Origin: Limnephilus marmoratus
Taxonomy: Eukaryota > Arthropoda > Insecta > Trichoptera > Limnephilidae
NCBI GenBank assembly: GCA_917880885.1
Contig: OU862919.1
Coordinates: forward strand, 15,704,001 to 15,768,000
Direction of reading: 5' to 3'
Length of the DNA: 64,000 bases
Position 1 is the stretch's first letter, and every line of letters begins with the position of its first letter. The notes below the pieces were generated by a model. The model searched no databases. It worked only from the letters and a program-made list of their open reading frames with translations, and was not told the origin of the DNA. The translations under genes were made by a program, and so were the position numbers. This document shows positions 33,056 to 43,549 of the stretch, one piece after another.

Positions 33056-34303
33056 AACCGAATTAATTGTGTAGCTACATACTTAAAAATTTCCGTCAAT
33101 CTTTTTGCTTTTTTCATAAAATTTGCAATACCTACTACAAATAAATTTATTCAATATCATGTTTTGATTTTTAAAGGAAAAAAGCCCCTGCTAGTAAGTA
33201 CCTACCTAGAACACACGTTATATATTTTTTATTATTATTTAACAATGTCCAAATAGAACCATGCTTCATTCATAAATAATCAACACATTTCAAAATAAAT
33301 AAAATAATAAGCCTGGGTTATTTAAAAAAAAAAATTCTTCAAATTTTTCTAGTAAATTTTCTGTTTTGGAAAGTTTTGTAATTATTTCAGATTTGTGATG
33401 TAACTGGCCTATAATGATAAAAAACAGAACTTGAATAGAACCAACACAGAACCTGAAAATTAACTTTAAAAAAAAGTTGAATTGTTCAATATCATCGAAA
33501 CAACCTTACCTTAGTATTGCATTTAAACCTAATACATTGTGAAGCTACCTATTCGCGTAGGTACCTGCGCATTTCCTTAAAAATTCCTGCAATCTTTTTG
33601 ATTTTTCATCATATTTGCAATACTACCGAAATAAGTACCTACTCAGCAATATATTACATATGAATTTACCTGGCCAGTAAAATTTACACTTCTGAAGAAA
33701 CGTCTAAGCACGTGTTTTGGTGATTTTTTTTGGAAAACTTCCGAGTTTTGGCATCTTCTCCTGAAAATTTTTACATGGGATGGGCATGTATAATTGGTGT
33801 TAAAAGTTGCGGAATCTTTCCGGCTATCAATTTTTTTTTAAACATCTAACCCGGAATCGGTTTTTCAGCGGCAATGACGTTTTCGGCAAAACGACGACCG
33901 AAACCGCTGAGAGTTCCGTTTTGTTAGGCTAAATATTTGACATCTAAGATCCTGACCTGACTCAATATTCCCGTATAAAGGAAAAATGGTATTGAAACAA
34001 ACGCCTTTTTTGACACTTTTTTTTTTTTGAAACGCTATCTGTCGGCGGGAAATAGAACCTAGCCGAATTGAGTGATTTAATTAGAAGTTCTAGTGTTCGC
34101 CGCTGATTCGTATCAGAGAATAAATCTCTATATATATTTTATTTTGTCGAAAAAAAAAACCTCCCCATTTCGTGTCTTAATTTTCGTGGCTGAATTTTTG
34201 TCCTCAAGCGAAAGCGAACCTTAAGGTGGTTGAAACGCAAGGGCAAGGAGGTCGATTTTCGGAACGCGAGTCGTCGATAAAACTGTGCATTATTATATAT
34301 ACT
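33056..34303. other. Right arm of copy 1, non-coding
   Basis: Shares its order of blocks with 34861-37568. No protein resemblance is seen. A short open frame at 32996-33256 is accidental. Confidence 0.6.
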
Positions 34304-34415
34304 AGGTTTTTGCCCGTTGCAGAAGCAACTAATGGGTTAAAAAATTATGCGATTTGCGTGTGAACGTGGATGAAGCGAGGAGGAGTGTGTGTTAAATTAA
34401 ATATATGAAGAAACC

Positions 34416-34860
34416 TGAGGTTACAGTGACCTTGCAACGCATGCCGGGTACCCGTTGTATATAATGTTATGTAGTGCAGCGCTTGCATTAAAATGTAATT
34501 GCCCAGGAATTGGAATGGAACCATTACAGTTAAGTTGACCCCGAGGTTACAGTGACCTTGCAACGCATGCCTAGTAACCGTTGTATATTATGTTATAAAT
34601 TGCAGGCGCTTCCATTAAAATTTTATTTCCCGGGAATTGGGATGGAACCATTACAGTAAAGTTGACCCCGAGGTTACAATGACCTTGCAACGCATGCCAG
34701 GTACCCGTTGTATATAATTTTATAAAGTGCAGGCGCTTGCATTATAATGTTGTTTCCCGGGACTTGGTAGGGAACCATTACACCGTAATGGTTCCCTACC
34801 AAGGTGGTCTCTCAACGCATGCCGGGTACCCGCTGTATATAATTAATTTATTTACGGACA
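34416..34860 (+). repeat. ~125-bp minisatellite, copy 2
   Basis: About four units (GCATGCC... starts near 34438, 34566, 34692 and 34817) of the same repeat as in copy 1. Confidence 0.85.
34763..34803. repeat. Perfect 19-bp-arm hairpin inside the minisatellite
   Basis: CTTGGTAGGGAACCATTAC, ACC, then the exact reverse complement. The left arm is the normal unit text, so the right arm looks like a templated inverted duplication of it. Confidence 0.85.
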
Positions 34861-35460
34861 AATAGTCCATTAACAATAACAATAACAATCGGTTGCACGG
34901 TTTAGCAGTGCAAAATTTCATTATGCCGGAGCTCACTATTGTAGTTGTATTGTATTTCATTTTGCACGGGTAAGTACTAAGTAGGTACTTTATTGTAATA
35001 TTTCACCAAAACGACGCCATTATGCTGTTGAGCATAAAATAATTTTCACTACAAATAAATTCATTCAATATCATGTTTTGATTTTTAAATGAAAAAAGTC
35101 CCTGCAAGTAAGTACCCACCTAGAACACGCGTAATGTATATATATATATATATGGTTTTTTATTTTTTTATTTAACAATGTCCAAATAGAACACACTTAT
35201 AAATAAATAAAATAATTAATATAAAAAAAATGACAATTCTTTAAATTTTTCTAGTAAATTTTCAGTTCTAGAAAGTTCCGTTCGAGTTCTGTAATTATTT
35301 CAGTTTTGTGATGTAACTGGCCTATAATGATAAAAAACAGAGTTTGAATAGAACCAATACAGAACGTGAAAATTAACTTTAAAAAAATGTTGAATTATTC
35401 AGTATCAACGAAACAACCTTACCTTAGTATTCCAATTAAACTTAACTAATTGTGTATCTA

Positions 35461-36676
35461 TAGTTTGGCAAGAAAGTCTAGAAATTAAATCAATTGGAAC
35501 TAAACCTGTTCATTACTATGGCAACACCGAATTATATGACGTTTCCTATGGCTTTCGTGTTATCGGGTGTTACGGTATGATTTATTGTCTTAAATCTGAG
35601 TAGAATATCGCTGATTTGATAATATTTTTATTCATTGTTTGCCTGAATTTAATTAAAATGAATAAATTATTACATAGTGATACAAGAGGGGTTACATTCT
35701 GCGTTTTTCAATGCTGCCTAGCCGAGTGTCACGCGAAGAAGCTTTTGTTTGATTTAGAAGATATTTAAAAACGAACTGCAGAAATGAATGGTACGTAGTA
35801 TAGTTTGTTTAATAAATTTCATTAGTATTACACGATTTATGCCAATTTTCGAGCGATAATAATCATTACAATCTGATTTGAGGTTATGTTAAAAAAATTC
35901 GAATTTGACATTTCGATTTGACAGTTCATATGCGGCCACAAGAAAAAGGGAATAACTCAATAAAAAATAATAATATGCAACTTCTTTAAACTCGTAGAAA
36001 AGTTCCTTTTTTCTCGTTTTCTCTTTTTTTTCTTTCTAAGTGAATATTATCTAGTGTGTGTTTTTAAAACTACCTTCTATAATAATAATTTTAATGATGT
36101 TTTTCACACACAGGTAAATCTGAAACAACGGTAAGACGAATCGTCAAGGAAGGGGAAAAGGCAGATGGAAAATTTGAAACACCGGGAAAACGGAAAATGG
36201 GCATAATAATAATAATATGTAATAGCATAAGTGCTGATGATTGGAAAAATTGTTGCAAACACTTGATGAAAATTGAGGCAGAATATTATACACGAGGCAG
36301 TACTATATATGATGATATCGATGAACTGCGTTTAGATGAAGATGAAGATACGGAAGAAGAAGAATCACACGAAGACAAAGACAATAATTACATGTCGGGT
36401 GTTGAATTAATAGACTTACATTTTTAAGTATCTACGTTTTTATATCGAAATAAACGCCCACTTAAAACTTGTTTTGTTTTATTTTGCTTCTATTAAATTA
36501 CAGTTTTTTGTGCAATTTTTTTGAAAATACAAATACGCTATGAAATATGCATTTTGCCAGAAGTGTTTTTTTTAAACATACGTTCTTTGTCTTATGAGCC
36601 ATCTTGGTGTTGCCATTTAAAACTAGAAAACGATCGCAGTGCCATCATTTATTTTCTACACTTTCTTGCCAAACTG
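35461..36676 (+). mobile_element. Tc1/IS630-type transposon, internally deleted
   Basis: The terminal repeats are TAGTTTGGCAAGAAAGTCTA on the left and CAGTTTGGCAAGAAAGTGTA read inward from the right. TA flanks both ends (35459-35460 and 36677-36678). Copy 1 of the host unit is uninterrupted at the matching place (near 33540), which confirms the boundaries. The interior has the two ends of a transposase gene with the catalytic middle missing. Confidence 0.8.
35658..36427 (+). pseudogene. Intron-containing transposase gene with catalytic core deleted
   Basis: Exon 1 (35658-35790) encodes about 44 residues ending RTAEMN. A GTACGT donor follows, and the intron (35791-36113) ends TTTTTCACACACAG. 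Exon 2 (36114-36427) opens with KSETTVRRIVKEGE and FETPGKRKM, a helix-turn-helix of the kind found before DDE domains of Tc1/IS630-like transposases with a TPGKK-type linker. The frame then jumps to an acidic C-terminal tail (DDWKNCCKHLMKIEAEYY, then a DEDEDTEEEE run). The splice junction falls within the Gly codon and keeps frame. Exon 1 has one in-frame TAA at about 35766. With no DDE/DDD residues it cannot be catalytic; it might still bind the ends if expressed. Confidence 0.65.
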
Positions 36677-37568
36677 TACGTATTCGGGTAGGAGGTACCT
36701 GCGCATTTCCTTAAATTCCGGCAATCTTTGCTTTTTTCATCATATTTGCAATACTATCGAAATAAGTAGGTACCTACCCCGAATGAATAACGTTTTAATT
36801 TGAGCTGGCCAGCAAAATATAAACTTCCGATGGAATCTCTCAGCACGTGTTTTGGTGATTTTTATTTGGAAAATTTCGAGCTTTGGCAACATCTCCTGAA
36901 ATTTTTTACATGGGGTGGACCTGTAATATTGGTGTCAAAAGTTGCGGAATCTTTCCGGCTATCGTATTTTTAAAAAACATCTAGCCCGGAATAGGTTTTT
37001 CGGCGGCAATGTCGTTTTCCGAAAAACAACGACCGAAACCGCCGAGAGTTCCGTTTTGTTAGGCTAAAGATTTGACATCTAGGATTCTCACCGACTCAAA
37101 ATTCCTGTATAAAGGAAAATTTGTATTGAAACAAACGCCTTTTTTGTCATTTTATTTTTTTAAAGCGCTATCTGTCGGCGGGAAATATAACCGACCCGAA
37201 TCGAGTGATTTAAGTAGAGCTTCTAGTTTTCGCCGCTGATTCGTATCAGAGAATAAATCCCTATATATATATTATTTTGTCGAAAAAAAAATCTCCCCCT
37301 TTCCGTGTCTTAATTTCAGAGTTCCGAGTCTGAAAGTCACCTCGAGCGAATGTGAACCTCGCGGTGGGTGAAACGTAAAGGGCAGAATGTCGTTTTTCGC
37401 GTGCAGACGCAGGTTACTTAGGTCATTTTGGTCTTTCCCGTAGTCGTCTTAAAGTCACCTCAACCGAAAGCGAACCTTAAGGTTCTTGAAACGTAAAGGG
37501 CAGAGTGGTCGGTTTTTGCGTTAAGTCGAAGAGCGCGCGGTCGTAAAACTGTGTATTAATATATAAGA

Positions 37569-38194
37569 TTCCAGTAAATAACCAGAAATTATTTTTTAAA
37601 TTTAAAATTACATTTAAATGTCAGAAATCAAAATTCAAGAACGTTTTTTTTTTTCTTACTAAATAAATAATAAATTTATCCGGAACTGTCTTCACCCAAC
37701 AAAACAGCAAAAACTTATGTGATCTGTATGCCAAAGTATATAATATGAGGAGAACGTGATCGGAATTTATCAAGAAAACTAAAACGCCACCGTGTGCGTG
37801 AATTTTCATAGCCGGATATTTTTATTATATTCACATACGTATTGCAAATGAACGTACACTTTTGGTAGGTCGGTATAACTTTGTGTGTCACATCTTTACG
37901 AGGGAGTGCCTCGGGTGAAAATGAACGGAAACATGACGATTTAAATAACGGTATTCTGGAACAGAATGTGACACAAACTATTTTGAACGGCGCCGTAACT
38001 AATCAATATGTGTTTTCATAATTTACTTTAAATGGAAATTCAACGGTTGAAAATAAATAATTTGCAAATCAATACAAAATCATTAAAAGGAGAATTTTCC
38101 TGATTCCTAACTATTTCTCACAGATAAACATGAGCAGCAGATAAATAAAAAATTTAAAGTTTTTTGGCATTCTACACCCACATTATTTTTTTTG
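37569..38194. other. No recognisable feature
   Basis: AT-rich spacer with no supported feature. Confidence 0.5.
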
Positions 38195-38364
38195 AAGTAA
38201 AACTTCTTTACGCACGCTTGACTTGGGGAGTAAGCTGGTGAATGCGTGACGAGAGCGTTATGAAAGGCGTGATTGGGCGAGACAAATGGTCGGGCGAGGC
38301 AAACGGAAGAGGGAGATATAAGTAAGTGAAGTTTTACTTAAGTCGTGTGGTCTAAAGCACACTC
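38195..38364 (+). mobile_element. Helentron-like element, minimal copy (170 bp)
   Basis: It starts GAAGTAAAACTTC and then TTTACGCACGCTTGACTTGG. It ends GAAGTTTTACTT, AAGTCGTGTGGTCTAAAGCA, CACTC. The 5' 13-mer and the 3' GAAGTTTTACTTC are inverse copies, and GTGTG...CACAC forms a 3' terminal hairpin. It sits between T-runs. Subterminal inverted repeats, a terminal hairpin and T/T insertion are Helentron/HINE traits. The next copy starts six bases on. Confidence 0.7.
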
Positions 38365-38370
38365 ATTTTT

Positions 38371-39004
38371 GAAGTAAAACTTCTTTACGCACCCTCGACT
38401 TGGGGGGTAAGCTGGTGAATGCGTTACGAGAAAGTGTAAGGCGAACGGTAATCGATGCGAACGGTGATCGATGCGAATGGTGATCGATGCGAACGGTGAT
38501 CGATGCGAACAGTGATCGAGCGAGGCGAACGGTCGGGCCTTTACGCACGCTTGAAGTTGAGAGGGAGATACATAAGTTAGTGAAGATAGAAGGAGAGAGT
38601 TACGTTTCGTATATTACTGTAGGGGCGAGAGAGAGAGGTGCGAGCACAAGGAATCATTTATTATATAACCATGCCATTGGTCACCCCAAGCTCGTTGGTC
38701 ACCCCAAGGTCGTAGGTCACCCCAAGGTAGTAGGTCACCCCAAGATCGTAGGTCACCCCAAGGTCGTAGGTCACCCCAAGGTCGTAGGTCACCCCAAGGT
38801 CGTAGGTCACCCCAAGTTCGTAGGTCACCCCAAGGTCGTAGGTCACCCCAAGGTAGTAGGTCACCCCAAGGTCGTAGGTCACCCCAAGGTCGTAGGTCAC
38901 CCCAAGGTCGTAGGTCACCCCAAGGTCGTAGGTCACCCCAATGTCATATGTTCTTTTATAAGTTAGTGAAGTTTTACTTCAGTCGTGTGGTCTAAAGCAC
39001 ACTC
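38371..39004 (+). mobile_element. Helentron-like element carrying an 18-bp minisatellite
   Basis: Same 5' and 3' modules as the preceding copy, directly in tandem with it. After the shared 5' region there is a run of GCGAACGGTGATCGAT repeats (38440-38520), a unique part, then 15 units of GGTCACCCCAAGGTCGTA, then the 3' hairpin module. A tandem-repeat centre is a known trait of Helentron-derived non-autonomous elements. Confidence 0.75.
38679..38948 (+). repeat. 18-bp minisatellite related to Rep-A
   Basis: Fifteen near-identical units of GGTCACCCCAAGGTCGTA. The same unit lies in the 61.3 kb element on the other strand. Rep-A has GGTCACCCCAAGTGGTTCGC, identical over the first 12 bases, so the unit may derive from a captured Rep-A piece. 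The open frames across it are by-products of an 18-bp period. Confidence 0.9.
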
Positions 39005-39044
39005 GTTTTTTTACATATTTATTGTCAACATTGAAAAAAGTTAG

Positions 39045-39341
39045 TCAGGGCCAATGTCATCTTTTGGGGATGCTGTGTGGAGGGTATTCTCAGAAAAAGG
39101 AATGAGAGGAAGTTCTGGGAAGGAAAAATATATGAGGGGTGGGTAGGAATCTGAAGGTCAATATGTATTGGAGCGACGGATGTATGAATCCATCCCTCCC
39201 ACAGCAGGCGGTATATCGAGAGTCCGGCTAGATTAGGAGTAACTAAACTAATCTCTTCCGATCCGGCACGTCGCACATGGCAGGGGTGTTGGTTATTCAA
39301 TAAATGGTTCCCGGGGCGGTGGTACCCATAACCGTCTCCAA
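39045..39341 (-). repeat. Rep-A copy, minus strand
   Basis: It runs from GGGCCAATGTCATCTTTTGG to CCCGGGGCGGTGGTACCCAT with internal deletions. It lies 40 bases beyond the Helentron-like 3' end. Confidence 0.8.
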
Positions 39342-40344
39342 ATTGAAATTGGCCGCTACACAAAGAAATGAGAAAAATAGTGTTATACTGAGGATCAAGG
39401 AAAATATTTAAACAAAGAAAATCTTTTTTGGAAAACATCTTTTGAATTATTCTTTCTTTTCTGATGTTTGGTATATTATAATTCTTTCAGATTTTTAGCA
39501 GTTGAACTTATTTTTGTAATTATTTTTTTATTATTTTGTAACATCACTGAAATATCACGAAAAATATCGTATTTGGGGATGTGGGGTGGACGCTGTTCTA
39601 ATTAGAAGACGAAGTAAATCTTGATCTTTAGTAAACCTCCCCATTTTTTTCCCGTTCTCACTACCTTCAGCCTTATAACATACCTCAATAGAGAATTCCA
39701 GTACAACTTTTTATTTTTTTTAATGAAATAACCTTCTAACTTAAATAACTGCATTTTTATTTTTATTTTTAGAGTTAGATTTGATAGTTAAAATAATTGT
39801 CAAATTTTAATTTTTCAAGACCCCCCGAAAACCACTGTATGAATGGCGAATCGTGTGACGTCATCACTCCTGAAAAATTACTATAGGATCGGCCAATCAG
39901 CTGACCAACTGCCGCCATTTTGAATTCAGTTGTTCGAAGTATTCTCCCTTCTTCCTAGAAGTAGCATTACAATTTTTTTTGTGCAGTAGTTTTGAATATT
40001 TTCAATAATCGAGATAAACAAATAAGAGATACCTTTATTTTCGAAACTGAATTATTTAGGCCTAAATAATATTTCAATAAACACAATAACTGAATCTCTA
40101 TAAACAGTATGTAAATAAACGAATAAATTAATACGATGGCTTGTGTCATATCATACATTCCCATACAATGACTTTACGGTGACGTCACGATATGTCGAAC
40201 AGTGACGTCACCACTAAAATTTCAATAATGCCAACTTGACGGCGTGTTTTTGCGACCCAATTAAAAATGGACTTTTTAATATTTCGTATTTGTAAAAAGC
40301 ATTAACTTTGTGGCTCGCCATAATTTACAATATAAAACACATAT
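39342..40344. other. No recognisable feature
   Basis: Nothing supported was found. Confidence 0.5.
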
Positions 40345-40519
40345 AAATTTGTTGTAGACCACTTTTATTTTATACACACTCTACCGGTTTCAGAAGCACC
40401 CTTCCTTCGTCAGGAGAATATTATAAATTATAGAGAGTTATAATATTCTCCTGACGAAGGAAGGGTGCTTCCGAAACCGGTAGAGTGTGTATAAAATAAA
40501 AGTGGTCTACAACAAATTT
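40345..40519. repeat. 82-bp-arm palindrome with two opposed hammerhead-like cores
   Basis: Arms 40345-40426 and 40438-40519 match with one mismatch and an 11-nt spacer. Each arm carries CTGACGA, the stem GGAAG-GGTG-CTTCC (one arm with TTCTGAAAC variation), then GAAACCGGTAGAGTG and AAAAGTGGTCTACAACAAA. CTGANGA, stem, GAAA is the hammerhead core, with one extra A before the stem. The same unit occurs singly at 18536. The structure is an inverted dimer of that repeat. Confidence 0.75.
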
Positions 40520-40785
40520 TTTTATATTGTTTTTAATATTTTTTTAAAAACTCTGTCTTTAATATTAGTTAATAAAACTTATATATTCAGAATCGGCGTT
40601 TATTGGTCTATATTCTCTATATGAACATATTTTTTTAAAGCCATAATATTTTTCACTGGAGTTCCTTATTATCTATAGTATCGTTGGGAGCAGTTGGGCG
40701 TTAAATGGGAATAACCGGACGAAACCGGAAATATGTCATATTTAAATCAAATTTTTGACGTATTGACTCTTTTCCACAAAAAATT
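40520..40785. other. No recognisable feature
   Basis: Short AT-rich spacer. Confidence 0.5.
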
Positions 40786-41640
40786 AAAAATAAATAATAA
40801 TAATAATGTATCTTTATTGAACAAGAAAATAAAGATTTATAATTACAAAAACAAAAAGTACATCATAAGTACAGTAAAAGTGCAGTTTAAAAGTTAGATG
40901 AGTACAAAAGTTAATAACAGAAAACAAAATACATATATCCAGTAGGTACTTACACTATAGAGATTTATAATTATAAATTTAGGTTTCTCGTAACCTGCCT
41001 CACTAGGCTAGCCTGTGTTGAGGCAGTAACTTTACGTCAATTTATTATACTATGAACATACCTACGCTTATAATAGAATAAAATCACGCAATACAATGGT
41101 TGCATTAATAATAACAATAACATTGGTACAATAATAACAGCATTGGTTCAATACTAATTTCGAATTTGGGTGAGTGCACCGGTAAATGCTCTATCATTAT
41201 TTTTTATCCAAATTTTTATGTTTTTTTTGAGATTTTTTTGTGAATCACATATTTTTATACTAATTGGAAGAATGTTGTAAAGCCTTGTTGTAAGGTATCT
41301 GAAGCTTCGTTGACCAAAAGTAGTACGAGTTATGGGAATTTGTAGTAAATCTTTGTTATTGTTTCGAGTACAGCGAGTATTTAATCTTTTTTCATAGTAT
41401 TTGTGTATATTTGTATATGGATGAGTGAGGATTGTTTTGCATATATCTGCCGAACGTCAAACACATTCATAATATTGAAGATTAAGTTCGAGTCTGTAAT
41501 TAGAGGTAGTCTAAGAATTAATTTTATAATAGTTTTCTGTGCCTTTATGATTGGGTCTAGTGCTGATGCAGTACCGCCTCCCCATAATACGAGGTGGTCA
41601 ATATATAATCTGGTGAGTAATAATCTTCGGTGCAGTAGGG
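40786..41640 (-). pseudogene. LINE ORF2 C-terminal relic with 3' tail
   Basis: On the minus strand the text near 41600-41400 reads WGGGTASALDPIIKAQKTII, then FDVRQIYAKQ and, after a frameshift, TTFGQRSFRYLTTRLYNILP. This is the C-terminal region of the same LINE group as LINE-B. It runs into an AT-rich 3' region ending TTCAATAAAGATACATTATT and an ATT/A-rich tail at 40795. The reverse transcriptase core is absent. Confidence 0.75.
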
Positions 41641-42035
41641 CGGATGGAATTCGTTATTGGCAATGTTAAACCACAACATGATATATATATATATTTTTTT
41701 ACAGTGAATACCGCACAAGAATCTCAACTGCTCCCGTCTGGAGCCAGTGAGACTATGGCATCCCCAATTGGGGTATGTTGTGAGGCTGAAGGTAGTGGGG
41801 AGGGGAAGGAGGTGGGGAAGAGGAAGTTTGGGAAGTACCTGGCTATTCAGATCTGGTCACTAAACACGGCTAAAGCCATTTTCAAGCAACGTTTCAATTC
41901 TGAGTGGTGGTCTTACACCAGGGCGATACTAATAGTATCTTCCACTCTGGAACATGCCGCAAATATACTATATATTATTTTAAATGAATTAATTATGAAA
42001 ACACAAATTAATCAAATAAAATTTATTTGCGCATG
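41641..42035. other. Possible SINE body, unassigned
   Basis: This lies downstream (minus strand) of the tRNA-like head at 42036-42101 and may be its body. No LINE-derived tail is recognised. Confidence 0.35.
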
Positions 42036-42101
42036 TCGGGTTCGAACCCGCGACCTCCGGATTGTGAGTCAAGAGCCTTACCCACTGGACTACGGAGGTC
42101 G
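42036..42101 (-). ncRNA. tRNA-derived SINE head
   Basis: On the minus strand: ACCTCCGTAGTCCAGTGGGT (A box region), a poorly paired anticodon-like arm with CTCACAA, and CGGGTTCGAACCCG (B box, well-paired T arm). Acceptor pairing is absent, so it is a SINE head or tRNA pseudogene and not a working tRNA. Confidence 0.65.
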
Positions 42102-42110
42102 ACTAGTCAC

Positions 42111-42149
42111 TTATTTGATAATGACTCCTAATCAGTCATTATCAAATAA
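42111..42149. repeat. Perfect 16-bp-arm hairpin
   Basis: TTATTTGATAATGACT, 7-nt loop, then the exact reverse complement. It lies just upstream of the tRNA-like head. Confidence 0.8.
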
Positions 42150-42911
42150 TTCACCCAATAATTGAATTATTGTTGTACCTAAGATTTTGGCACGTATTAT
42201 TAATATGCAAATTTATATTCATGTGTTGAAACTTCCTTGCTGTGCAAAACATCTGTTGAGATTTATTTTGAACGAAACTATTTCTTTGTTAAGAATATTA
42301 TGAACTAAATATACAATTTGGCTGTCCTGAAACGGGTATTCTGCCCAGTTGGACAGACAAATGATCACATTGTAATGTATTGTAATATAAATGCATATGT
42401 AAATAAAATAAATAAATAAATAAAATAAAGATTATGCAATACCGCCTTGGCAGAAATCGATATTTTGAATGAAAACTAGTGTCGTTTTGTGCTTGACATC
42501 GTACAAGAGCTGCATTCTCTGATTGAGTATTGTTCTGTTTTCACTTAGGATTTTGAAATTGCTGTGTAGACTGTTTTGTGTCACATAGGGAAGATTTCAA
42601 CTTTCCTTAATTTAGATAGGGTAGTCATTCCCTTGTGTCAGGGGCTATTTACACGCCCCTACAACATGTTTAAATATTCCGTATCTTTACATAGTATAAA
42701 ATTAAGTCGCTCCCGCTATCTGTGCTAAACTACGTAACGGATTTTCATGTAGTTTTCACCAATAGATAGAGTGATTCACGCGGAAGGTTTTAAGGTGCAT
42801 AATTTGTCAAGGTTTTTTTTGTAAATTGGTTGAAATAAATCATTTATCTGGCCATGCGGCAGCGGGCAGCGGGCTGGCAAACGGGCGGTGGGAATTTGAT
42901 TTAATAGACGG
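42150..42911. other. No recognisable feature
   Basis: Contains AATA-type runs at 42400-42427 that may be an old LINE tail. Nothing else is supported. Confidence 0.5.
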
Positions 42912-43102
42912 TGTTCGGGCAAATCTATACCTACTCCCATGTATTCCTCCCGTCTTACCTACCTATCCTGATATATCCATCTTGCTATTGTCACCGGTTC
43001 AAGATTGATTCCTAACCGTGAAATTAGTGCAATTTCAACACCGCGCGGTACTGGCAGCCCAAATACTTTGGTCTCGTCGCTTTATAGTCAAAACCCGGAT
43101 CC
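42912..43102 (+). repeat. BEL/Pao 5' LTR
   Basis: 191 bp, identical to the 3' copy except one G/A. A CTTTATAG box near 43079 could serve as a TATA-like promoter. The primer-binding site right after it was not identified. Confidence 0.85.
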
Positions 43103-43549
43103 GCGCAAGATACGTGCTTTCAACCGTAGAGTTATCTTGAGTGCATGAGTGTGGGACCCCAGGACGTCATCAGCAAGGTAGGGTCATATTGTTTTCGGTG
43201 GACATCCCATTTTTTCCCCTTCATCCCTTTTTTCATTCCAACAGTGATAGGTAGAGATAGCCAAACTCCGCGGAAGAAAGTAACAGGCTTCCATCAGCTA
43301 TCGAAACATTGGTCCTTCGGCGGATGTAGAATTTACCTTGAATCTTTACAGATTAGTTAATTTACATGATTAGAAATTGTACTCAAACTAGTTTCATTAC
43401 AGGATTATTATCAATAGTAGGTAGTTTCGATACGGCTTATCAGTTCAGCTGGTAGGTAGGGAATATTGAGTTCATATAGAATACTTTATTTGTTGCAAGT
43501 AGATACCTACTATTATAATTGTTAATTTACGTATTTAATACATTTCAAA
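43103..43549. other. BEL/Pao leader
   Basis: Non-coding leader between the LTR and gag. A CAGCAAGGTAGG at about 43169 looks like a splice donor, but its use is not shown. Confidence 0.5.

Larger units (their letters stand above)
31550..34303 (+). mobile_element. Non-autonomous unit, copy 1 of a tandem pair
   Basis: It begins ACTAGCTTTTGCCCGTTGCA, then GGCAACTAACGGGTTAAAA and GTGTGAACGTGGATGAAG. It contains the ~125-bp minisatellite, then a unique right arm with TTTTGGTGATTTTTTTTGG, ACGACCGAAACCGC, GCTATCTGTCGGCGGGAAAT and CGCTGATTCGTATCAGAG, and ends TATATACTAG. A second copy with the same order follows directly. CTAG at the end fits a Helitron-like CTRR end, but the type is not certain. This copy carries a Helentron-like terminal piece at 31953 and a MITE at 32415. 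Confidence 0.65.
34304..37568 (+). mobile_element. Non-autonomous unit, copy 2 of the tandem pair
   Basis: Same head, minisatellite and right arm as copy 1, diverged by roughly 10% by eye. It is longer because a 1.2 kb DNA transposon sits in its right arm, but it has fewer minisatellite units. Confidence 0.7.

Noticed and set aside
31912..33440. Helentron-like full element starting at 31953
   Set aside because: Only the 3' terminal module is present; no 5' GAAGTAAAACTTC-TTTACGC module was found at a suitable distance.
38679..38948. CRISPR-like array
   Set aside because: Units are contiguous 18-mers without spacers, in a eukaryotic transposon setting.
38487..38966. Frame with 15 repeats of VGHPKV, and its opposite-strand partner
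   Set aside because: By-product of the 18-bp minisatellite; the same unit elsewhere is not kept in a frame.
42036..42101. Functional tRNA gene
   Set aside because: The T arm and B box are good but the acceptor stem does not pair and the anticodon arm is poor.
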